64,000 nucleotides of DNA from Lachnospiraceae bacterium. GTDB lineage: Bacteria > Bacillota > Clostridia > Lachnospirales > Lachnospiraceae. The DNA lies in assembly GCA_017503735.1 (NCBI GenBank), contig JAFVSN010000056.1:1-64000 (forward strand), given 5' to 3'. Shown here piece after piece: positions 57,294-64,000 of this stretch. A model generated the notes under the pieces. The model had not been told where the DNA came from, did no database searches, and worked only from the letters and a program-made list of their open reading frames with translations. The stretch's first letter is position 1. Each line of letters begins with the position of its first letter. A program made the position numbers and the translations under genes.

Positions 57294-58232
57294 CTATTTC
57301 ATTGTTGCTTTCCGACTCTTGGGCATGGAGAACAATTTTTTCCTTTGCGCAGTCTCCGTTCTCTCTTCATCCGCTCTCCGCAGCTGTGCTTCGTCTAAAT
57401 CGATTACTACCGCGTCATTTTCTTTCTGTGTCACAGCATCCTTCCCGTCATTTTCCTCGTTTACCATACCATACAATCTGCGCAGGGATTCGGAAATCAA
57501 TACTCCTTCTTCCTCCTCGTCGCTGTATTTTTTTATCTCCTCGTTAATCGCCATCATCTTACGGTCCAGAAAACCGACCAAATCCGCACATTCCTTTAAC
57601 TCCCGACGAATATTTTCCGGAGCGTTTCCTTCGAATTTATAATACATCTTATGCTCAAGGCTTGCCCAAAAATCCATGGCAATGGTACGAATTTGAATTT
57701 CCACCTTTGTATCAATGGTCATATCCGACAGAAAAATCGGTACCGACACAATCATATGATAACTGGTATAACCGTTCTCCTTCGGGTTCGCAATATAATC
57801 CTTGATTTTTAACACTTTTACATCACTTTGCTTCCGAATCAGTTCGGAAAGCTTATAAATATCCGATGTAAAAGAACAGATAATACGGATTCCTGCCACA
57901 TCATTAATATAACGCACAATGTTCTCCACCGTCACCGCCCTGCCCTGGTGGCGTAACTTTTTTGCGATACTCTCCGGAGACTTAATCCGGGCTGAAAGAT
58001 GCTCAATGGGATTATAGCGATGTGCCATCTGAAATTCCGCATTCAAAATTTCAAGCTTCGTATTCACTTCCTTTAAAGCAGCAGAATAAATCAGTTGCAT
58101 CCGCTTCCATTCGTCAAGAGATGCGGTTGGTGCCGGCACAAACCGATTCAAAGGTTGACGTTCCGACGCTTCTTGTACGCGATACCCGTTATTCTCTGCT
58201 CCATATTCTTCCTCTTTCCTCTTTTGATCCAA
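57294..58232 (-). CDS. relQ: RelQ-like small alarmone synthetase
   Basis: A 312-residue GTP pyrophosphokinase-family protein. The synthetase domain (about 40-225) shows HLSARIKSPESIAKKL, YINDVAGIRIICSF, YIANPKENGYTSYHMIV and TKVEIQIRTIAMDFWASLEHKMYYK. There is no HD hydrolase, TGS or ACT domain, so it should only make (p)ppGpp. It is longer than typical RelQ by about 70 C-terminal charged residues. A terminator follows, and it stands alone. Confidence 0.9.
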   Translation of the reverse strand: MDQKRKEEEYGAENNGYRVQEASERQPLNRFVPAPTASLDEWKRMQLIYSAALKEVNTKLEILNAEFQMAHRYNPIEHLSARIKSPESIAKKLRHQGRAVTVENIVRYINDVAGIRIICSFTSDIYKLSELIRKQSDVKVLKIKDYIANPKENGYTSYHMIVSVPIFLSDMTIDTKVEIQIRTIAMDFWASLEHKMYYKFEGNAPENIRRELKECADLVGFLDRKMMAINEEIKKYSDEEEEGVLISESLRRLYGMVNEENDGKDAVTQKENDAVVIDLDEAQLRRADEERTETAQRKKLFSMPKSRKATMK

Positions 58233-58377
58233 TGAACTACCTCCGTCACTATCTAATACCTTTTATGTAATCAGGGGAAACCTTATTTTTCCCTTTCTTA
58301 CGCTCATGTTATCATTAATTTATGAACAAACTTTGAAATATTTTATTTTTAATCGAATCTTAATCTTTCTTAAACTT

Positions 58378-59301
58378 TTACGTCTCTGTTTCCGAACAAG
58401 AAAAATCCGGAATAAAGCTGTCGCTGGCTGCTTCTCCCTCTTGTAAAAAACCGTGGCCGATGCCTAATTCCATTGCATACTCTACCACTTCCTCATATTC
58501 AGCATCCGTTACTTTCCGATTCAGTTCCGGATATTTCGCCACATGAGGAAGCGGGGTATATTGATTCAAAATGCTGACGGCTATGGTATCCCCATAGGTT
58601 TCATATAAGTATTGCAACACCTGCTTCGCCTCTTGTGTTTGCCCCGGCAACAACAAATGACGTACGATGACTCCCTGTTTCATCAAGGCACCGTCCGGAT
58701 ACTCTTTTGCATTCTTAATTCTGGTATGGTTTTCTTCCTCATACTCGGCGCTACCGATTTGCCGCACCATCTCCCGGATCGCACGCTCCGCCGTTTCCGG
58801 ATAATCTTCCGCATGGGAGTATTTCTTCGCAAGCTTCTTATCCAAATACTTCAAATCCGCCAGATAAATATTCACGTATCCTTCTAACATCCGCAATGTT
58901 TCTACACATTCATAAGAAGAAGTATTATACACCACCGGTATCTCTAATTCTGCCTGTTGTAATGCAGTCCGAATTTGCGGAACATAATGACTCGGTGTTA
59001 CCAAATTGATATTATGACAACCTTGTTCCTGCAAGGAAAGAAAAGACTCGGTCAACTCCTGTACCGTCATTTTCCTTCCGGCCATGCCTGCCGCAATTCT
59101 AAAATTTTGGCAATAAACACAACGCAGATTACAACCGGAGAAAAATACAGTTCCCGATCCACGTGTTCCGGAAAGGCACGGTTCCTCCCAGAAATGAGGT
59201 GCTACCCGAGCCACCCGTACCTCTTCTGTCATTTTACAATATCCCTGTTGCCCCAGCCCACGCTCCGCATTACAATGACGTGGACAAAGATTGCATGCCA
59301 T
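58378..59301 (-). CDS. Radical SAM protein, PflA-like activating enzyme (TM1668 type)
   Basis: A 307-residue protein with the radical SAM motif GCNLRCVYCQN (C57, C61, C64). An N-terminal Cys cluster (C3, C6, C10, C22 in CNLCPRHC...GYC) is typical of the TM1668-type family and may bind a second cluster or metal. The core shows NLVTPSHYVPQI, VVYNTSSYE, YLADLKYLD and VIVRHLLLPGQ. Relatives are annotated as pyruvate formate-lyase activases, but the real partner is unknown and no glycyl radical enzyme lies nearby. AGGAGAAG precedes the ATG. It lies 24 bp after the histidine kinase gene. Confidence 0.86.
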   Translation of the reverse strand: MACNLCPRHCNAERGLGQQGYCKMTEEVRVARVAPHFWEEPCLSGTRGSGTVFFSGCNLRCVYCQNFRIAAGMAGRKMTVQELTESFLSLQEQGCHNINLVTPSHYVPQIRTALQQAELEIPVVYNTSSYECVETLRMLEGYVNIYLADLKYLDKKLAKKYSHAEDYPETAERAIREMVRQIGSAEYEEENHTRIKNAKEYPDGALMKQGVIVRHLLLPGQTQEAKQVLQYLYETYGDTIAVSILNQYTPLPHVAKYPELNRKVTDAEYEEVVEYAMELGIGHGFLQEGEAASDSFIPDFSCSETET

Positions 59302-59325
59302 ATCTTCTCCTGCCTTTCTCCTGTA

Positions 59326-60690
59326 CTACACACCGCGCTGGCGCGGAATCGTAATCGTAAAACAGCTGCCCCGGGTATACTGGGTTCGAACCGATATTTT
59401 ACCGGCATGTCCGTCAATAATCAAACGGGCTATGGACAATCCAAGGCCATGCCCTTCAATGTTCTTCCCGCGCACGGTATCCGCCCGGAAAAACCGTCCG
59501 AATATCCCCTCTAAATCTTCTTTTCTCATTCCGAGACCGGTGTCTTCCACTATAATTTCACAGCTGCCATTGCGATTTTTACAGGAAAGCGAAACAGTAT
59601 CTCCCTCTTTTGTATATTTTACGGCATTGTCCAAAAAAACCCGGATTGCCTGTTTTAACGCCTGCTTATCTCCGTATACCCGCACCGATTCACACAATTC
59701 ACATTTCATATTGCGGCTTTCGGACAAATATATCATTTCCTTTTCCAGTTCCGCCACCACATCTCCCATGTCAAACCACTCTTTGGCAAAAGGAAGCTTC
59801 CGACGCTCATGACGGGACAAAAACAGAAGTTTTTCCACTAACTCCTGCATGGATTTCGCCTCCGATTCAATTGCATCAACAGACTCTGCCAATACTTCCT
59901 TATCCTCTGCTCCCCACCGTTTCAACATAGAAGAGTATCCCTGTAGCACGGTAATCGGTGTCCGCAACTCATGAGAAGCCTCGGAAACAAATTGCTTCTG
60001 TGCCTCATATGCCTGTTCCATTCGGTCTAACATTTCGTTAATGACCGATGCCAATGTCTTTAACTCATTCTTACTTCCTTCTACGTTTAATCGTTCCTTA
60101 TGGATATTTTGCAGATTTAGGCGACTTACCTGTATCGCCATTTCATCTACCGGTCGGAACACCGCTCGTACCGATACATAGCAAACAAAAACCGCCACAA
60201 AAGAAATTACCAAATACCAAAGCATCATACGAAGTAGTTCCTCACGTATCTGCTGCCATTGTTCTGTACAGTCAAACACCGCTTCTCCGTGGCATTCTGT
60301 ACCTGATAACACTACCGGTAATCTAAATTTTACGTATAACTCAAAACGCTCTTTCGGGCTTGTAAAATACCATTTTCCCAAATGTAGACGCTCCGGTTCC
60401 CTTCCGATTTGATAAATCACTTCTCCGGTCTCTTCGGTAACTACCACAAACGCTTTGCATTCTGCTTCCACTTGTTCCCTATCTATGGTTTCGCTTTCCA
60501 ATGCATTACAATAGTCCATCGCCAGTTCCCTATATCCGCGGGAAACTGTACCAAGCCGTACTCCTATAAAAAGACACAACAAGAGAAGCCCTGCCGAGAA
60601 AAACAAAATTCCCACATTCAGGGTGATTCGATACGTCAACGACGCACGCAGCTTCACTTGTAAGACCGATTCTTTCTTTTTACTTTTCAT
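59326..60690 (-). CDS. HAMP-domain sensor histidine kinase
   Basis: A 454-residue two-component sensor. It has TM1 (about 20-42), an extracytoplasmic loop of about 115 residues, TM2 (about 155-178), HAMP (about 180-232), HisKA with the phosphorylatable His in SEASHELRTPI (about 243-253), and HATPase_c with the N box (FLDNAVKYT), G1 (VEDTGLGM) and G2 (GHGLGLSIA). The ligand is unknown. It overlaps the response regulator by 11 bp (start inside the regulator's last codons), so the pair is co-translated. The gene order suggests an envelope or stress role, but no target site was identified. Confidence 0.93.
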   Translation of the reverse strand: MKSKKKESVLQVKLRASLTYRITLNVGILFFSAGLLLLCLFIGVRLGTVSRGYRELAMDYCNALESETIDREQVEAECKAFVVVTEETGEVIYQIGREPERLHLGKWYFTSPKERFELYVKFRLPVVLSGTECHGEAVFDCTEQWQQIREELLRMMLWYLVISFVAVFVCYVSVRAVFRPVDEMAIQVSRLNLQNIHKERLNVEGSKNELKTLASVINEMLDRMEQAYEAQKQFVSEASHELRTPITVLQGYSSMLKRWGAEDKEVLAESVDAIESEAKSMQELVEKLLFLSRHERRKLPFAKEWFDMGDVVAELEKEMIYLSESRNMKCELCESVRVYGDKQALKQAIRVFLDNAVKYTKEGDTVSLSCKNRNGSCEIIVEDTGLGMRKEDLEGIFGRFFRADTVRGKNIEGHGLGLSIARLIIDGHAGKISVRTQYTRGSCFTITIPRQRGV

Positions 60691-61363
60691 CCCGTATCAT
60701 ATACCCCACTCCTCGCACGGTTTCAAGAAGATGCAGCCCTAACGGTTCTTCTACTTTCTGCCTTAAGTATCGTACATACACATCTACCACATTGGTATCT
60801 CCCGCGTAATCATAATCCCATACCGCAGAAAGCAGCTCTTCTCTCGGAACAGCGCGATTTTTATTTTTAAGCAAAAAAGCAAGCAAATCAAACTCTTTCT
60901 TCGTAAGCGTTACCGGAGTATCGCCAAATGTCACCTGTCTTGCCGCTAAATCAACCGAAAGCCTGCCATAGGTCAGAATCGATTCCTCTTTCTTTTTTTC
61001 GGTAATTCCGTTCTTTAATGCCACACGAATCCGAGCCAGTAATTCCTCGATGGCAAAAGGTTTTGTCATGTAATCATTGGCCCCCATATCTAAACCTGCC
61101 ACCTTGTCCGTAACATCCCCCTTTGCCGTCAACATAATCACCGGCACGGTAGATTCCTGTCGAATCCTACGGCAAACCTCCATCCCGGATAACTCCGGTA
61201 ACATAATATCCAATAACACCAAATCCGTCTTTGGCTCCAGTGCTTTCATAAGTCCTGTTCTTCCGTCGGTTGCAGTTTCCGTTTCATACCCTTCATGTCG
61301 CAACTCCAGCTCCACAAAACGGGCAATCTTCACATCATCTTCTACAATCAGTATCTTTGCCAT
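60680..61363 (-). CDS. OmpR/PhoB-family response regulator
   Basis: A 227-residue regulator. The receiver domain (about 1-120) has acidic residues in ILIVEDDVKI, the phospho-acceptor Asp in LVLLDIMLP (about residue 53), and the conserved Thr and Lys (MLTAKGD, KPFAIEELLARI). The winged-helix domain (about 130-225) shows LTKKEFDLLAFLLKNKNRAVPREELLSAVW and TNVVDVYVRYLRQKVEEP. It partners the adjacent kinase. It starts 18 bp after the prepilin peptidase stop. Confidence 0.94.
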   Translation of the reverse strand: MAKILIVEDDVKIARFVELELRHEGYETETATDGRTGLMKALEPKTDLVLLDIMLPELSGMEVCRRIRQESTVPVIMLTAKGDVTDKVAGLDMGANDYMTKPFAIEELLARIRVALKNGITEKKKEESILTYGRLSVDLAARQVTFGDTPVTLTKKEFDLLAFLLKNKNRAVPREELLSAVWDYDYAGDTNVVDVYVRYLRQKVEEPLGLHLLETVRGVGYMIRDEK

Positions 61364-61381
61364 ATTTCCTCCTACGCTTTC

Positions 61382-61999
61382 TTATAACATTCTATACCAT
61401 AAAAGCATCCGTTCCCCAAACCATACCATACCTAACGTCCCCATTGCAAGATATGGTCCCATTGCAAACACATGCCCTTTTTTCTCCGGCTTCATTCCCG
61501 GCAGATGTACAAGCACCGCCACTAAACATCCGAGAAACAACGCAAAAAATCCTTTCGATGCTCCCAGAACCAATCCCACCGCCGCCATCATTTTCACGTC
61601 TCCGCCGCCGATTCCTCTTCTCTTCGTCACAACATAAACCAAATACAATATTCCGCCGACCAAAAGACCTCCCGCCAAATAGCTCTCCCAACGGGAAACA
61701 TCCGTAATAATACGCACTGCTCCCATTCCCGCTATGCACAAATTTGACCCCCGGGGAATCTCAAAAACATAAAAATCTGTCACTGCAATCAAAAACAGCA
61801 GTGATACCAACACCCCATAGAAAACACATTCCATGCCCTTGTCATAGCATAAAGCCGTCACCAACCACAGAATTCCGTTTATTGCTTCCGGTAACGGTCT
61901 TCGTATTCCCTTCGGGAATTTAGATATTCCCTTATTTACCAAAAAAAGCCCCACAAAAACCCGGCACACCCCTCCGGCCAAAACGCCGATCCCCATCAT
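61382..61999 (-). CDS. A24 family prepilin peptidase, catalytic domain only
   Basis: A 205-residue membrane protein of the TadV/CpaA/PilD-C type with six or more helices. The two catalytic Asp are visible: VTDFYVFEIP (TDxxxxxIP) and GIGGGDVKMMAAVGL (GxGD). The N-terminal methyltransferase domain of PilD is absent, as in archaeal-like and Tad peptidases. No pilin or secretion genes are in this window. The start is uncertain (adjacent ATGs at 61999 and 61996, with a TTG at 62005); no strong ribosome site precedes them. It is placed just before the two-component genes in the same direction. Confidence 0.84.
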   Translation of the reverse strand: MMGIGVLAGGVCRVFVGLFLVNKGISKFPKGIRRPLPEAINGILWLVTALCYDKGMECVFYGVLVSLLFLIAVTDFYVFEIPRGSNLCIAGMGAVRIITDVSRWESYLAGGLLVGGILYLVYVVTKRRGIGGGDVKMMAAVGLVLGASKGFFALFLGCLVAVLVHLPGMKPEKKGHVFAMGPYLAMGTLGMVWFGERMLLWYRML

Positions 62000-62061
62000 A
62001 CACAAACCATAGAAAAACTCGAACCCTTTTATCTTATTCCCTCCCTGTTTTCTCTTAAGCG

Positions 62062-62098
62062 GAAAACTACCGTACCTGCCACAAGACAGATACGGTAG
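62062..62098 (-). terminator. Terminator of the transketolase gene
   Basis: AAACTACCGTA pairs with TACGGTAGTT with an inner CTG/CAG extension. On the minus strand TTTTCC follows. It lies about 37 bp after the transketolase stop. Confidence 0.75.
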
Positions 62099-62134
62099 TT
62101 CCTATGTCACACTAACTCAAGTGTACCTGTTCAA

Positions 62135-64000
62135 TTACAATACGCTCTTAACAGCCTTTACTACATTGTCTACAGTGAAGCCGAACTTCTCGAACAAGGT
62201 ATTCGCCGGAGCGGAAGCACCGAAACCGGTCATAGTTACGGTAGCACCGTCAAGGCCTACATACTTGCCCCAACCGTAATCAATAAGAGCTTCTACTGCT
62301 ACTCTTGCGCGGATGTTCTTCGGAAGAACACTCTCTTTGTACTCTGCGCTCTGCTCCTCGAAGAGATCCATACACGGCATGGATACAACTCTTACATCTA
62401 CGCCTTCCTTCGCAAGTACTTCCTTTGCGTTAACCGCAAGGGAAACTTCGGAACCGGAAGCAATGATAATAGCATCCGGAGTCGCCTTGGTAGAATCAGC
62501 GATAACGTAGCCGCCCTTCAAAGCTTCCTTGGAGGAACCTGCAAGCTGCGGAAGGTTCTGTCTGGTAAGAACAAGCGCAGTCGGGGTTTCCTTGGAGGTA
62601 GCTGCGGAATACCAAGCAGCAATGGTTTCGGTAGCATCTGCCGGACGGAATACATGGAAGTTCGGCATAGCGCGAAGCATAGCTAACTGCTCAATCGGCT
62701 CATGGGTCGGACCGTCCTCACCAACACCGATACTGTCATGAGTTAATACATAAGTGGTCGGAATACGCATGATGGAAGAAAGTCTTGCCATCGGCTTAAC
62801 GTAATCACTGAATACGAAGAATGTGGAAACAAAAGCACGAAGACCATGTAAAGTCATACCGTTACCGATTGCTGCCATTGCAAGCTCACGAACACCAAAA
62901 TGTAAGTTACGTCCTGCATAGTTTTCCTTGGAGAAATCTCCCGCATCCTTCATATAGGTCTTGGTGGACGGAGCAAGATCCGCTGCACCACCGATTAATG
63001 CCGGAACGAAGTCCTTTAAGCGGTTAAGAACAATACCGGAAAGGTTTCTGGTAGCTTCCGGCTTATCGTCGAATGCCCAGAACTCTTCGTTGTCGATTAA
63101 GGACTTAGCGATGTCAAGGTTGAACATATCGTCCCAAGCCTTCTTCATCTCCGGATACTTTGCGCAGTACTCAGCAAACATCTTGTTCCAAGCTTCCTCG
63201 TCCTTTGCCTTTTCAGCGGAGATTGCCTTGTAGTTTGCGTATACTTCGTCCGGTACAAAGAACGGCTCGGTAGACGGCCAGCCAAGGTTTTCCTTCATAG
63301 CAGCTACGTTATCAACACCGAGCGGTTCGCCGTGAGCGCTTGCCTTACCCTGCTTAGCCGGGCAACCAAAACCGATCTGGGTCTTGCAGATAATGAAGGA
63401 CGGCTTCGTCTTCTCTGCCTGAGCGGCACGAATCGCCTTACCGATTTCTTCTAAGTCGTTACCATCCTCTACAGTAAGAGTCTGGAAGCCGAATGCCTTC
63501 ATGCGGCCTTCCACGTCCTCGGTGAACGCGATGTCGGTGCTTCCTTCGATGGAAATCTTATTGGAATCGTATAATACGATAAGCTTGCTAAGACCAAGGG
63601 TACCTGCCAAGGAGAATGCCTCAGAGGAAATACCCTCCATCAAACAACCGTCTCCGCCTAAAACATAGGTGAAGTGGTCAACTACATCATAGCCTTCCTT
63701 GTTGAACTTTGCAGCAAGGTGAGCTTCTGCCATAGCCATACCTACAGCCATAGCCATACCTGCACCAAGCGGACCGGTGGTAGCTTCAACACCTCTGGTG
63801 TGACGGTATTCCGGATGACCCGGGGTTAAAGAATCCAACTGACGGAACTGCATCAAGTCTTCCTTGGTGAGACCGTAGCCGAATAAATGTAATAAGGAAT
63901 AAAGCAACGTGGAACCGTGTCCGCCGGAAAGGATGAAACGGTCTCTGTTTGCCCAGTCCGGATTCGCCGGATTGTGCTTCATTTCCTTTGCCCAAAGCTC
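62135..64000 (-). CDS. tkt: Transketolase, 5' end beyond the window
   Basis: A pentose-phosphate pathway enzyme that moves two-carbon units between sugar phosphates with thiamine diphosphate. About 620 residues are in the window; the first 40 or so, including the first His of the active site, lie past 64000. Visible are DRFILSGGHGSTLLYSLLHL, VEATTGPLGAGMAMAVGMAMAE, the ThDP motif LGGDGCLMEG followed by DSNKISIEG, the pyrimidine domain (GGAADLAPSTKT, FGVRELAMAAIGNGM, THDSIGVGEDGPTHEPIEQLA) and the C-terminal SGSEV region. The reading frame continues without a stop to the window end. Confidence 0.95.
   Translation of the reverse strand, partial: ELWAKEMKHNPANPDWANRDRFILSGGHGSTLLYSLLHLFGYGLTKEDLMQFRQLDSLTPGHPEYRHTRGVEATTGPLGAGMAMAVGMAMAEAHLAAKFNKEGYDVVDHFTYVLGGDGCLMEGISSEAFSLAGTLGLSKLIVLYDSNKISIEGSTDIAFTEDVEGRMKAFGFQTLTVEDGNDLEEIGKAIRAAQAEKTKPSFIICKTQIGFGCPAKQGKASAHGEPLGVDNVAAMKENLGWPSTEPFFVPDEVYANYKAISAEKAKDEEAWNKMFAEYCAKYPEMKKAWDDMFNLDIAKSLIDNEEFWAFDDKPEATRNLSGIVLNRLKDFVPALIGGAADLAPSTKTYMKDAGDFSKENYAGRNLHFGVRELAMAAIGNGMTLHGLRAFVSTFFVFSDYVKPMARLSSIMRIPTTYVLTHDSIGVGEDGPTHEPIEQLAMLRAMPNFHVFRPADATETIAAWYSAATSKETPTALVLTRQNLPQLAGSSKEALKGGYVIADSTKATPDAIIIASGSEVSLAVNAKEVLAKEGVDVRVVSMPCMDLFEEQSAEYKESVLPKNIRARVAVEALIDYGWGKYVGLDGATVTMTGFGASAPANTLFEKFGFTVDNVVKAVKSVL

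Overview
The window looks like chromosomal DNA of a spore-forming, Gram-positive anaerobe of class Clostridia, most likely a Lachnospiraceae-type gut bacterium. This is inferred from the gene set (YyaC spore protease, a large Firmicutes-type SRP RNA with Alu domain, DUF5711, a Cthe_2159-type protein, FeoB-associated Cys-rich protein, T-box and FMN/RFN leaders), from AGGAGG-type ribosome binding sites and from moderate GC. Most genes are housekeeping and lie on the minus strand. No prophage, insertion sequence, CRISPR array or tRNA gene was seen.

Layout. 1-400: two tandem near-consensus promoters and a leader that appear to drive an rRNA operon lying left of the window. 0.4-6.9 kb: KDPG aldolase fused to a VOC domain, CvpA, DUF5711, a Cthe_2159-like lipoprotein, and a membrane LysM protein with an MPN-like N-terminal domain. 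7.1-10.3 kb: yyaC, then recR-ybaB-dnaX. 10.4-13.7 kb: a MacB/FtsX-type ABC transporter behind a probable yybP-ykoY (manganese) riboswitch. 13.8-16.1 kb: a small orphan protein, an ECF sigma/anti-sigma pair and the SRP RNA gene with its own promoter and terminator. 16.2-22.8 kb: a B12-binding radical SAM protein, murG, a TSCPD protein, mtnN, murA, aroK.

23.2-34.2 kb is the most distinctive block: five co-directional genes encoding a cNMP-binding-like protein, a JetA-like protein, a MukE/JetB-like protein, a 1464-residue SMC/MukB/JetC-like ATPase and a TPR-coiled-coil-P-loop protein. It resembles a Wadjet/MksBEF condensin but has no JetD nuclease in the cluster and carries two extra partners.

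34.2-44.9 kb: tadA, a GNAT protein, an LTA-synthase-like protein, a GH10-CBM9 xylanase, an unknown lipoprotein, ribU under an FMN riboswitch, ksgA, tatD, and an ElyC/YdcF protein. 45.4-51.3 kb: metG and metI-metN-metQ behind a methionine-specific T-box, then a DUF2809 protein. 51.5-57.1 kb: a VanY-like carboxypeptidase, a CapA lipoprotein, and the Feo iron-uptake genes with DtxR-like inverted repeats. 57.3-64 kb: a RelQ-like alarmone synthetase, a radical SAM activase, a two-component system, a prepilin peptidase and a transketolase cut by the window end.

Four very large inverted repeats (about 145-390 bp) lie in gene junctions at 18.0, 45.2, 50.3 and 54.3 kb. Three start within about 11 bp of a stop codon. 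Those at 45.2 and 50.3 kb share a core with two small GGA-loop hairpins that resembles the orphan TwoAYGGAY RNA motif. These elements, the condensin-like operon and the riboswitch-controlled ABC transporter are the main candidates for undescribed biology.
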